Shown here in pieces: positions 1 through 10,632 of a stretch of DNA of 64,000 nucleotides (position 1 is the stretch's first letter; every line of letters begins with the position of its first letter). Source of the DNA: Bos javanicus. Lineage: Eukaryota > Chordata > Mammalia > Artiodactyla > Bovidae. The notes beneath the pieces are model-generated. The model was not told the DNA's origin. It was given only the letters and a program-made list of their open reading frames with translations, and ran no database searches. The stretch is from contig NC_083882.1 in NCBI RefSeq assembly GCF_032452875.1, positions 60,155,614 to 60,219,613 of the forward strand. Direction: 5' to 3'. The position numbers and the translations under genes were made by a program.

Positions 1-96
1 CTTGCCTGGGAAATCCATGGACAGAGGCGACTGGCAGGCTACAGTCCATGGGGTCGCAAGAGTCAGACATAACTTAGTGACTAAACCACTACCACT
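1..96 (+). mobile_element. Bov-tA SINE, 3' part, cut by window start
   Basis: The sequence matches the BovB-derived 3' half of a Bov-tA SINE: cttgcctggg, a ccatggacagagg block, then the gtccatggggtcgcaa block and a tail. The tRNA-like head lies outside the window, so its length and TSD cannot be judged. Confidence 0.85.
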
Positions 97-1620
97 GAGA
101 GCCTCTACCCCAGTCAAGCCATTCACTATGCTACCTTACCTATGATCTTTCTACACTGGAAATATAACATCAATCCTATTTTTAAAAATTACTCAATGGA
201 CATTGCACCATTATGGAATAAATTGCAAGTTTTTTAGTATCGCAGAAAAAACCTTTCATAACATGGACCCTTATTTTCTTTCCAAATCCATTGTCTTTCT
301 CTTTATATTTTAGCAATACCAAATTATATGTGACTCTAAAAATAGCAGATTGTTTTATCCAGTGCAAGAATCTGCACTTATTATTACATTGATTTCTAAT
401 GACTTCTTTTTCTTCTGTCCAACATATGGACCCTTTTGGATCAATCGTTCTTTTTGATGTACCCCATGTAGCTTCTGCATAGTTATCATTGTATTTATTA
501 AAATGACTATAATCATTTGTTGCCCTTTGCCCTCATATTTTAGGCTGGTGGATTCGTTGGAGTCAATTCCATGGCTTATTTATCTCTGTTTCCCCAGGCC
601 TATTCTTGAAACATGGAAGTAATGCAATTAAATTGGTTTTATTGCTTTGAATTTACTTGTATCCCTAGTAACATCGTTCCACAGGATCCTAGCCCACTTT
701 GCAGATCATCAGGGTCATTGGGACACACATAGGGAGGTCAGGAACCTGCTTTAGGATAGTGATTAGACCTTAACTGATGGGGAGGAAGAGTCTTTTTAGA
801 AGGACAATGAACTTCTATTAAGCTCAAAGATCTCCAAATTTGATAATTGGGCTATACATGTCTTGCATAATGTGCTAATTTGCATAGATAGAGTCAAGGA
901 AATATATTTCAGAGCAATTTCTTATTTAGTACCCTAACTTAGTGTAACTGCTATACTGGCTAATACATGACACAAACATTACCACTCATCTCCTACAGAA
1001 AAGAGCACCATCTGAATCTATTGGATAATTCCTTATGAAGGGGATGATACTTACACTGTACAATTATACAATATATTTTAGATAAAATATAAGCAGAATT
1101 ATTTGGATTAAGAAACATAGCTTATATTAATTAAAATGTAACTCATAGTGAATTCTGGGATTTTTCTACAATCAAAAATCAGGATAACATCAAAAATTCA
1201 ATATGAATGCCCAAGTAGCATGTTCACACCTGATGAAAGCTGAGCCCAAGTATGTGTCTTTACTCTGATGGCAAGTAGTCCTGTTAGCACTCAGTCTAAG
1301 AAGTGGACACCTCTGTGTCCAGTCCGAGCTAGCGCTGTACTGAGGGAGACATGTCCAACTTTCCCAGGGAGAAGTCATGGCATGAAGTGATAAACTCACG
1401 TTCTTTGTGAATATTTGCTCTAAAAACAAAGGGCAGACCTGATCTGACCAGACAAACTTATTCCCCCCAAGTTTATGAGTAACTTCATACTCATATTCAT
1501 ACTTCCACAACTTCCCAGTGGAGGAAAGAATATAGTGGTAAAAGGAGACAAAGACTTGATTTAAAAGAAAATGATTCCTCAGAAGGTTGAAGTTTGGGGA
1601 AAATTACTTTTTATCATCAT
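97..1620. other. unique AT-rich sequence, no gene seen
   Basis: Both strands carry only short chance frames; the longest, about 106 codons on the minus strand at 1190-1510, shows no recognisable domain or splice context. I recognise no repeat here. Confidence 0.6.
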
Positions 1621-1815
1621 GTGTGTTAGTCGCTCAATTGTGTCCAACTCTTTGCAACCTCATGAACTCTAGCCCACCACATTCCTCTGTCCATTGGATT
1701 TCCCAGGCAAGAATACTGGAGTGAGTTGCCATTCCCTTCTCCAGTGGATCCTCCCAACCCCACATTTGAACCTGAGTGTCCTGCATTGCAGGCAGACTAC
1801 TTTCAATCAGTAGTT
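1621..1815 (-). mobile_element. Bov-tA SINE
   Basis: Read on the plus strand it begins gtgttagtcgctcaat, the complement of the SINE 3' end, and runs through the lightering-promoter half to ctgcattgcaggcag near 1780. It is diverged from consensus (aacctcatgaactctag), so probably an older copy. No clear TSD. Confidence 0.85.
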
Positions 1816-2406
1816 CCTAAAGATTGCAGTGTTTTAAAATGCATAAAGAACTTGCTCATAGGTAATCTTACTTGAAATTGATATAACCTCATGTCCAGGC
1901 AGGGCAAGAATTTTTATATGCATTGTCTAAATAAGAAAACTGAGGAATTGTTATAAACATCCTCATGATTGGTAAGAACAAAAAAAAAATTTTATTTGAT
2001 TCTTAATCCAAAGCACTTTCATTATGATATATAGTATGTGTCTTGTTTCTTTTCCTCAAATTTATCTCACCTGTTTTAAGGAATTCTTTTACACTCATGT
2101 CTTTATTTCTTAAGTGTCTACAGAAGTGCTGGGGGCAGAGTCGTCATTCAGTCAAGATTCATTCAGTAATGCCAGTTTAGTGAAGAAAGCAAGTTTAGTG
2201 AAGAAGTTGACTCTGTACTTACATTGTTGGTCTCTCTCAATATGCATTTTTATTTCTTATAGCCCTTGAACAATTTCAAGTGACAGCTGGGTGCTCAAGA
2301 AGTTGTGGTATCTTTTTTTACACATTGAATGAACTCTTAAGGTAATTATCTATAAGTTCCTTTAGTTTACAAAAACAATGCCTTAAGATTACAATAGACC
2401 TAAATG
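1816..2406. other. unique AT-rich sequence, nothing recognised
   Basis: No open frame of note and no repeat recognised between the SINE and the LTR. A short A-run at 1980-1989 is the only simple-sequence feature. Confidence 0.5.
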
Positions 2407-3035
2407 TGAAACAGAGCAAGCCTTATGGTCCTTGCCACCCCTCACGTCCTCTGCCTGCCTTTTGTCTGTGAAAAACTTTAGTCAAAGGATAAGTTTAATC
2501 AGAGAAGTGAGAACATGCAAAACCAAACGAAAACAGTCAAAGGAGACCAAATAATAATAATGTACTTATTAAACATAGTCAAGGACATTTAGTTCTTTTT
2601 CAAGAACTATAGATAATATTCTGAGCTGTATCCCATGAGCTGTCTTACAGATACTAAAACCCTAGATGGAAAAGTTAACTACATGATGACCAGAATAAGG
2701 AGAGAACTGGCTTCAAAGAAATGCAAACAAACCAACCCTGGAACTGAAGATTAACTACATTTGAAACAATCAAGATGAAGCTGGTCAGACCACCAATGAC
2801 CAATTTGAAGATGACTGTCAGAGATGACTGTGCTATTTCTGCATGTAGGAACCCCCTTCTGCCTATAAAACCTCTTGTTCCACTGGTGTCAGTGGGGGGA
2901 GTCAACATATGGACAGTTGTCCGCCCTCCCCACTAGTTGCTGACATCTTAAATAAAGCAAACTTTCCTTTCCACCAGCCTGACCACTTAATTTGCTTTGG
3001 GGTTGTGAGCAGGCAGACCCCAACTTTCGGTAACA
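2407..3035 (+). mobile_element. solo LTR of a ruminant endogenous retrovirus (BTLTR1-like, tentative)
   Basis: A 629-bp block begins tgaaacagagcaag and ends ggtaaca, so it has TG...CA termini. It contains a TATA-like tataaaa (2864-2870) and an AATAAA (2951-2956) followed by a pyrimidine-rich stretch, the U3-R-U5 order of an LTR. It is collinear over nearly its whole length with the block at 15815-16477, which shows it is a dispersed repeat. No gag, pol or env sequence adjoins it on either side, so it reads as a solo LTR. No convincing TSD is visible, consistent with age or imprecise ends. The family name is from memory of bovine LTRs. Confidence 0.75.
2864..2870 (+). promoter_or_regulatory. 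TATA-like box of LTR
   Basis: The heptamer tataaaa lies about 80 bp upstream of AATAAA in the LTR and is conserved in the second copy (16293-16299). This is the expected U3 promoter position; present activity is unknown. Confidence 0.5.
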
Positions 3036-3429
3036 AGAATATGTCACTTTTTTTCAGTTTCTCAATTCAGCTAAAAATTTGGAGGGTTAGTTAAATTAAC
3101 ATAGCTAAATTAACTACAGGCCTCTCTAAATGTCTGAAATTCTTTGTGCAAAGAATCATTGTTCAAAATTGCAAACGTGAAACAAATGGCTTGTTTTTTT
3201 TTCCATCGCAAATTAATTTCAATTCTCAGTGTGCAAACTTCTTGTTTAGCAAGTGATTCACTTTTATTCCTTTTTGGATTCAAGAACTATACAAAAGTCC
3301 CAAGTATTTATTTGTGCGCAATGCATTGATTATATTTCTCTATTCATTATTTTTTTCTACTGGTTAAAAAGAGCACATAGATGAGATGGAGAGCTCACTT
3401 TGTCTCTCCATGTATAAGTTCTGGAGCTT

Positions 3430-3700
3430 CACATTCACAGTATTCATCACCCTCCTCATTCTCATTGTCATCAGCTATTGAAGTCCCCTTTACAATGTCT
3501 CTGTCATTATTTAATCACTTCATCAGTAGCCTTATCACAATCATCCTTGCCACCTCACCAGGATCTTCCATCAGCAGCACCTCATCACTGTTCACATTGC
3601 TGCACCATAGTCATCCATTATAGCACTAGCACCATACTAACATCACATCATCATGGTTGCCGTCACCTGATTCATCATCCCTGCTGTCAAAACCATCCCA
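3430..3700. repeat. degenerate CAT/ATC-rich low-complexity tract
   Basis: Imperfect repeats of cat, atc and cac triplets run through this interval. They keep two plus-strand frames open (3381-3623 and 3478-3720) with Ser/His/Thr-rich translations, a composition artefact rather than a gene. The 3036-3429 interval before it holds nothing else recognisable. Confidence 0.6.
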
Positions 3701-4297
3701 GTAACCATCCTTATAATTAGCAATAGCAGAAACATCAAGCCTTTTATCTAAATGTGATGTTTAGATCTCATATCTAAGGCAATTGGTTCATATATTTTCT
3801 CCTTTTCCCACCATATGATTAAAACCTTCACATGAAGCTTAACATTTTAAAATAGCAAAGGCAAGATATTTAATCGTATTTTCAAGATTTTTAGCTCATG
3901 TTCACTGGTGTATTAACCCACAGACTTTTTAGAGGACTTCCAGTGCTGTAGGAATGATCTCCTCTAGAAAGTCCCCCATATGCTGCAAGATTAGTAAATC
4001 CATAAGCAGATACCTAATAAGCAATCCTGTTCATACCCTTTGCTAGTTTGGAAAAAGTAAAAATATTAATACAAAATCTATCTTCTAACCTTAAAAGAGC
4101 TGACATGAATTCCTCAGGCAAAAACAAAAAGGCAAAAGTCTGCCACTATTTAAAGAAGGCCAGTTATATTCTGGAAAATTCATAAATTGTTGTATGGGAT
4201 ATAGGATGAGTACAATTGTTGCATGGGATGTGTTACTTGTAATTTTAGAGCCACACATTGTCCTGTATGATTACGCTTGTATGACTTTCTTTAATAG
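3701..4297. other. unique sequence, nothing recognised
   Basis: AT-rich, with no long frame and no repeat that I can name. Confidence 0.5.
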
Positions 4298-4413
4298 GCT
4301 CTGAACTCTCGGAAACAAGAATCTCTGTTTGTGTTTCCAAGGCACTTAGCACAGAAGTTCTCTGAGAGCAACAACTCATCACTTCACATTTTTTTGTTGA
4401 ATGAACATCATTT
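4298..4413 (+). mobile_element. L2 LINE 3'-end fragment (old)
   Basis: Weak match to the L2 3' end: an aaggcacttagcacag core followed after a short gap by tttgttgaatgaa. The order fits the plus orientation; divergence is high. Confidence 0.45.
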
Positions 4414-5773
4414 GGATGAATTATTTAACAAAACAAACAAGAGAGTTTATATAACCTAAATTATGACCACTAAGAGTTATAACAAATTATGTAGTAGATA
4501 TTAAACTTCCCCATAGCTATTGGAAAGCTATTGGGGAGATGGATAAAATTACTTTTTAATCTCATCCATAGATATTAAGGTATGATGTCTATTGTGAAGC
4601 ACTTTAAGCTGGAGTAAAAAATATTCAGGACAAAGTGCATCGATTATCAATTAATGAATGTTTCCTTGAAATGAAAATTAAAGTGCCGCCTTACCTGAAC
4701 TTCCTGGAAACAGCAGTCCGCAGGAGACTTTCTTGATCCCTAAATATCCATCTCACTCCCACCCTGTTTCGAATATGACCTCATCTTCTTCTTTCCCGGT
4801 ATGGTTGAGGCCACCAGGAACAAAGAACTCTGCTCCAACTCAATAAACTTGATTTTGGATAACTCTTGGAAGAGTCTACAATGGCTTTCATTTCTCGTGT
4901 CCCTCCACAATTCCAGAAACTGTGGAGCTTCTGCTCCATTTTTCCTGCTTTCATTGCATGCCTTTCAGTCATATTTAACCAGAGTGACATCATTTGAAAA
5001 GGGGTTTTAAAGGTCTCCACAGTGCTTCTAAACTCTTAAAAGTAAATCTGTAAATTCAGAGATTTCCAAATCATTGGTCTTTCTTCTTTCTCCTTTATTC
5101 CAGTTTCTCTGTTTCCCTACTCTAATTTCTGTTACTATCATTGTAGTCTTTTTGGTTGATATTCCAGGTTGGAATACACTGTGTTGAAAGAAGTGATGGT
5201 AGCACTGAGAAGCAAAGAAAGGACATAGTTTGAAAAATATTTACTGTACAAAGCATCATCATATATATTTAAGTATTTCTGCTAACAATAACAAAATTTG
5301 AATAAAAGAATGAAGATTTGGACAATATGATGTGATTTATAGTAAAGAACCTAGTTTAGACACAGGAGATAATAACACAGGAGAGAGTTTTATACAAAGG
5401 AAATACAAAAAGATTGAAATTCACTCCCAAGATTAAAATGAGCATTGGAAATGGAACATCCAGAATCAACACTACAGGAAAATAATGGTGTGAATAGCAA
5501 GCTTACAGAGCTTCCACAAAATAAAGGAGACAAATACTAAATACATAAGTGAATATAAGAAAAATGGCACTAGAAAACAAAGGTGTAGTAATGGAGGAAC
5601 AAAGAATAGATTCTCAGTAGATGAAAAATGTGTGTTTCAAAAGAGGAGAATAGAAGACATTCACAAAAAAACTTGAATGATAGAGTATAATAGAATGAAA
5701 CTTTTTTTTGAGCTGAAAAGGACTATCTAAATCACAGGTACCCATCAAGAGAGTAATTTAAAATAAGCAATAC
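4414..5773. other. unique sequence, no gene seen
   Basis: Short frames overlap on both strands at about 4781-5020, which is typical of chance. No recognised repeat; the 5200-5770 part is A-rich. Confidence 0.5.
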
Positions 5774-6127
5774 TGCTGTAGACTGAATAGCTATGCTCCT
5801 TTCTCTCAATTGATATGTCAAAATCCTAACCCCCAGTGTGATTTAGGAGATGAGGTTTGGGGAAGGTAAGGAGATCATGAGGACAGATCCCACGTAAGTG
5901 GGATTGGTGCCCTGTTACAAGAGGTGCAGAGAGCTCCCTTACCCTTTCTGCCATTGGCGCATCTATGGGAGATATGGACCAGGAAGCAGGCCCTCATCAG
6001 ACACCAAACCTACTGGCACCTTGATCTTGGACTTCCCAACCTACAGAACTCTGAGAAGTAAAATCGCGTTGCTTATTAGTCACCCAGGCTTAGATGGTTT
6101 CTTGTTGCAGCAGCCAAAACTAAGACA
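5774..6127 (+). mobile_element. MLT1-type MaLR LTR
   Basis: The block starts tgctgtagactgaatag, contains cctaacccccagtgtga, a gagagctccctt block, caccttgatcttggact and cctacagaactctgaga, and ends taagaca, all in MLT1 LTR order. The flanks aatac and aacac are a possible decayed 5-bp TSD. An open frame at 5898-6254 crosses it and is not a gene. Confidence 0.8.
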
Positions 6128-6433
6128 AACACCTAGAAAGAGTCTACACAAGATTATGTTGAAAATCAAGAAAAAAGACATTCACCTGCAACCACTCAGA
6201 TTGGGGAACAAGAATGAGAATGGGGAGAATTATATACTGTGGAAGAAAAACTGAGTTTACCAAATAATGAAGCCTTTATCTCCATAAATTTAAATTCCTA
6301 ATACAATGGAACACTTTGAAAAGCAACTATACTTCAGTAAAAATTAATTTAAAAATTAATAAAAACAAGAAAAGTAGAGAAAAGAAGACAATGAACCCTA
6401 CTGAGTTTTTATACTCAACTAAGCTTTATTTCT

Positions 6434-7119
6434 GCTTTATTGACTATGCCAAAGCCTTTGACTGTGTGGATCACAATAAACTGTGGAAAATTCTGAAAGA
6501 GATGGGAATACCAGACCACCTGACCTGCCTCTTGAGAAATCTCTATGCAGGTCAGGAAGCAACAGTTAGAACTGGACATGGAACAACAGACTGGTTCCAA
6601 ATAGGAAAAGGAGTATGTCAAGGCTGTATATTGTCACCCTGTTCATTTAACTTATATGCAGAGTACATCATGAGAAATGCTGGGCTGGAGGAAGCACAAG
6701 CTGGAATCAAGATTGCCGGGAGAAATATAAATAACCTCAGATATGCAGATGACACCACCCTTATGGCAGAAAGTGAAGAGGAACTCAAAAGCCTCTTGAT
6801 GAAGGTGAAAGTGGAGAGTGAAAAAGTTGGCTTAAAGCTTAAGATTCAGAAAATGAAGATCATGGCATCCGGTCCCATCACTTCATGGGAAATAGATGGG
6901 GAAACAGTGGAAACAGTGTCAGACTTTATTTTGGGGGGCTCCAAAATCACTGAAGATGGTGACTGCAGCCATGAAATTAAAAGACGCTTACTCCTTGGAA
7001 GGAAAGTTATGTCCAACCTAGATAGCATGTTCAAAAGCAAAGACATCACTTTGCCAACAAAGGTCCGTCTAGTCAAGGCTATGGTTTTTCCTGTGGTCAT
7101 GTATGGATGTGAGAGTTAG
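6434..7119 (+). pseudogene. BovB reverse-transcriptase fragment, stop-interrupted
   Basis: The reading frame carries RT motif A (FIDYAKAFD), motif B (QGCILSP), the catalytic YADD motif near 6740 and the following GLKLKIQK block. The frame opens upstream in non-BovB flank at 6316, so the first methionines do not belong to the element. It ends at a TAG at 7117-7119 where other copies here have a tryptophan codon after YGCES. A further TGA follows at 7141-7143, and a second piece of the same frame is open at 7183-7386 (RRSNQSILKEISPG...). The endonuclease half is absent. It is a dead remnant. Confidence 0.9.
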
Positions 7120-7525
7120 ACTGTGAAGAAGGCTGAGCACTGAAGAATTGATGCTTTTGAACTGTGGTGTTGGAGAAGACTCTTGAGAGTCCCTTGGACT
7201 GCAAGGAGATCCAACCAGTCCATTCTGAAGGAGATCAGCCCTGGGATTTCTTTGGAAGGAATGATGCTAAAGCTGAAACTCCAGTACTTTGGCCACCTCT
7301 TGGGAAGAGTTGACTCATTGGAAAAGACTCTGATGCTGGGAGGGATTGGGAGCAGGAGGAAAAGGGGACGACAGAGGATGAGATAGCTGGATGGCCTCAC
7401 TGACTCGATGGACGTGAGTCTGAGTGAACTGTGGGAGTTGGTGATGGACAGGGAGGCCTGGCGTGCTGCAATTTCATGGGGTTGCAGAGTCGGACATGAC
7501 TGAGCGACTGAACTGAATTGAACCG
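6434..7525 (+). mobile_element. BovB LINE (RTE clade), 5'-truncated, with 13-bp TSD
   Basis: This is a 5'-truncated BovB copy starting inside the reverse-transcriptase region and running to the BovB 3' end with the gaactgaa-type tail. The 13-mer aagctttatttct lies at both 6421-6433 and 7526-7538, the expected TSD; part of it overlaps matching BovB sequence, so microhomology at the 5' junction is likely. BovB is a non-LTR retrotransposon abundant in ruminants whose 3' end is shared by Bov-A and Bov-tA SINEs. This copy cannot move itself because it lacks the 5' half. Confidence 0.92.
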
Positions 7526-7813
7526 AAGCTTTATTTCTTCTGGGAGGAAAATAAAAAACATGCAAGGTATGAAAAAGATGAAAAACATGTTCTTCCTTGG
7601 AAACAAATACTTAAGATAAATTCAGGGAAAATATAAACAACAACAATAACAAAATACTGCCATAATATCAAAAACCAGGAAAGGAATAGAGATTTGCAGC
7701 ATAAACTGATATATGAGTACTAAACCTAAGAACCATGAACCAATTATAAATAATCATTTTAAATATAACTCGACATGATATCTACTTGGTTTTATTTATT
7801 CATTCATTAATCC

Positions 7814-8091
7814 TGCTGCTGCTGCTGCTAAGTCACTTCAGTCGTGTCCGACTCTGTGTGACCCCATAGACGTCAGCCCACCGGGCTCTCCTGCCCCTGG
7901 GATTCTCCAGGCAAGAACACTGGAGTGGGTTGCCATTTCCTTCTCCAGTGCATGAAACGGAAAAAGTGAAAGTGAAGTCGTTCAGTCGTGTCCGACTCTT
8001 AGTGACCCCATGGACTGCAGCCTACCAGGCTCCTCCATCCATGGGATTTTCCAGGCAAGAGTACTGGAGTGGGGTGCCATTGCCTTCTCTG
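7814..8091 (-). mobile_element. Bov-A2 SINE with 10-bp TSD
   Basis: A dimer of two Bov-A monomers joined by the gtgaaaagtgaaag-type linker (here ggaaaaagtgaaagtgaa), with a (gct)n run at the left marking the 3' end on the minus strand. TSD tcattaatcc occurs at 7804-7813 and 8092-8101. Confidence 0.93.
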
Positions 8092-8303
8092 TCATTAATC
8101 CTACAAACATTAATTAAGAGCCTACTATTCTGGTAGCTTACCCTTGTGGGACTGTTCCCTTAAGGAATTTGTTCTGTAGTTTGGAGATATATTCACCAAA
8201 CTAGAAAAGAAATATGAAAAAAATCAATATATGATAAGCCTATCACAGAAAAATTGATGTGAAGAATGACTCAATATATTTTAGTTTGGGATAAAGTGAG
8301 GGC

Positions 8304-8525
8304 TCTCCAAGTGGCCAACAGTAAAGAATCTGGCTGCAATGCAGGAGTTACAGGATATGCAGATTTAATCCCTGGGTCAGGGATATCCCCTGGAAGAGGT
8401 CATGGCAACCCAGCTCAGTATTCTTGTCTGGAGAATCCCATGGACAGAGGAGCCTGGTGGGCTACAGTTCATAGGGTCGCAAAGAGTCAGATGAGTGAAT
8501 GGACTTAGCATGCAGCCACGGAAAC
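8304..8525 (+). mobile_element. Bov-tA SINE with 12-bp TSD
   Basis: tRNA-derived head, then the BovA-type body with gagaatcccatggacagagg. The TSD taaagtgagggc lies at 8292-8303 and 8526-8537. The promoter region is diverged (gatttaatccctggg in place of the usual B box). Confidence 0.9.
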
Positions 8526-8537
8526 TAAAGTGAGGGC

Positions 8538-9519
8538 CTTCTTTAAAGGTGACTTTAAACTGAGGCATAAATGTCAAAAAGCTTCTTTCAGTGTACAGTC
8601 TGGAAGAAGAGTGTTCAAAGAGAATGGAACCGTTGCTGCAAGTACCCAAGACAAGAATGAATATATGTCTGAAGAATCAGACGAAAGCAAGTGTGCTTGA
8701 AGCATAGTAACCAAAGCGAAGAATAACCAGGGGACCATATGTGTATCCTTTTTTCCCCAGGATGATCCAATTTTGTACCTGTTGTCTTAATGTAATTTTA
8801 ATAGCAGCCCTTTTTATATTCAGTAGTGGCCTGCTTTGAAGAAAACATGATATTGTTATCCTGAAAAGGGTAAGCAATGGAATCTGAAAGATATACAAGC
8901 TCATAAACAAAGATATACAAGCTTGGGTACTGTTTCCCAAGGTTTAATTTCATTTAGCAATAGATCAGAAAGGAACAGAATTGCAACAGAGATACTCAAA
9001 AATTTTAGTGTGTATGTAGTACCTATGACTAAGGTCAGTGGTAGGGCTGTTAAAGCCCCAGTTAATCTATAAATTACATTATTTCCCTCTTTATCTATTT
9101 TTTTTTGGATGCAGAACCTCTATGAACTTTTCCATATATCTTCCTCTAAAGTGTAGCTAAATAGACCATGTTTTGATCCACCTTGAATTTGCATGTGGCT
9201 TTTCTCTTTCTTGCAGAAATATCATTATGCAGGTACTCCATCACCAAGGCAACGAGATGTGGAGCATGAGCAGTTCAACCTTTGCAGATAACCCAGATTT
9301 AATTGGTCAATCTGCACTCTGTGGTGAGAGGAATGTAAACATTCTGCAATTTCTTATTATTTTTTAGCTCTTTTACAACAGGTTGTAGAAGAGTCCATTT
9401 TCCTATGAATCTACTTTTTGTTTTTTCTACTAACTCATGTTGATGAGTTTTCCTTGTCCAATACAGTAATGTTCCTTCCTGATCAATACTGTGTACCTAA
9501 CAAATGCTGTCAATCTTTG
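8538..9519. other. unique sequence, no gene seen
   Basis: Only short chance frames occur (8677-8940 minus, 9173-9367 plus). A T-run lies near 9100. Confidence 0.5.
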
Positions 9520-10190
9520 TAAACCTGGGTAAAGGATTTGGATTTCATTCTGAGTGTCATAGGAAAATGATGGCAAATTGAAAATACAGAAATGATATGA
9601 CCTGATGATTCTTCTGTCATCAGTCAGAGGGAACAATTAGATAGTTGTAGCAATATCCCATTTTAGAAATGACTGTGGCTTTGCATAGGATGGGGCATTA
9701 GTGTTAGATAGCAGTTGATGAATTCAAGGTATACTTTGAAGGTATAGGAAACAAGACTTCCTAGTGGATTGGTGGTGGGAAGAAAGATCACATAGAGTAG
9801 AAACCAAGGCTATATCCTTAATTTTGCCAAGCTATTAGGGTAGAAATTGTGACAGCTTATTTATGCTGGGAGGAAAAAAATGATGAAACAGATGTGGTAG
9901 TTATCCCAAGAGTACAACTTTGGACCCATGTTTAAGATGTCCCAAAAGTAATAGAGTTAAAGGATACACGAGCGTGACATAAAAGGATGGGTAAGAAGCT
10001 CTGGAGTCAGCAACATCAAGACATTATTAAAAACCCTCAAACTGAATGACATTACATATGGGGAAAATGTAACTGGAAATTAGAGGTGGGCCCCAGGACT
10101 GAATCATGGAGTACTCCAGCATTTAGAAGATTTAGTAAAGTTGGATGAGCTAGCAAAATCTCCCAGGCCACAACAAGTAGTTGAGAGACA
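9520..10190 (-). mobile_element. L2 LINE, diverged internal segment
   Basis: Blocks in minus-strand L2 order can be followed: ttggatttcattctgagtg, then gacctgatgattc, gtatactttgaaggta and ccaggactgaatcatggagt. Similarity is patchy, as expected for an ancient LINE. The 3' end is missing. Confidence 0.6.
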
Positions 10191-10529
10191 CGCACATGAC
10201 TGTAGACACTACAGAGAGTTAGGTACTTGAACCTTATTCTTCTGACTGCAGTGTTTGGTTTGAGAGAGAGAAGGAATAGTCATGACCCTAACAAGATTAT
10301 TAAAAGTTTTTTTTTTTTTTCTTACTGGAATTTTCAGAAAATGTCATCCTCTCTAATCTATAAAAAGAAAATGAAGATACAAACCCAGATTTCTAGAAGT
10401 AATTAAGGTTCAGCTTCATGGAGGAAGTAAAACTGTTTATTCACACTTATGTTAATTGTTTATTAACTAATCATTATCTACCACTCAGTAGCACCTGGAA
10501 AATTATTTCATTCTGTCTTCCTTTACTAA
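10191..10529. other. unique sequence with T-run
   Basis: Contains a T-run of about 15 at 10306-10320; nothing else recognised. Confidence 0.5.
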
Positions 10530-10632
10530 AATATAAGACTTCGGAGAAAAAGGCTTTGTTTTGCTCCTGCATTTCTAGCACCTGGAATGATGCCTGACAC
10601 ACAGTAGATGCTCAATAAATATGTCAAACAAA
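10530..10632 (+). mobile_element. L2 LINE 3' end
   Basis: Matches the L2 terminus: tttctagcacctggaatgat, gcctgacacacagtagatg, then ctcaataaatat. Confidence 0.75.

Noticed and set aside
3381..3720. Two overlapping Ser/His-rich frames
   Set aside because: Produced by the CAT/ATC low-complexity repeat.
6316..7119. 267-codon open frame as a host gene
   Set aside because: Its recognisable part is BovB reverse transcriptase and its N-terminal part is the insertion-site flank.
7814..8525. CRISPR-like array from repeated gccaggc/ctccaggcaag motifs
   Set aside because: The repeated motifs are copies of Bov-A monomers in SINEs, not evenly spaced direct repeats with unique spacers, and the DNA is ruminant.
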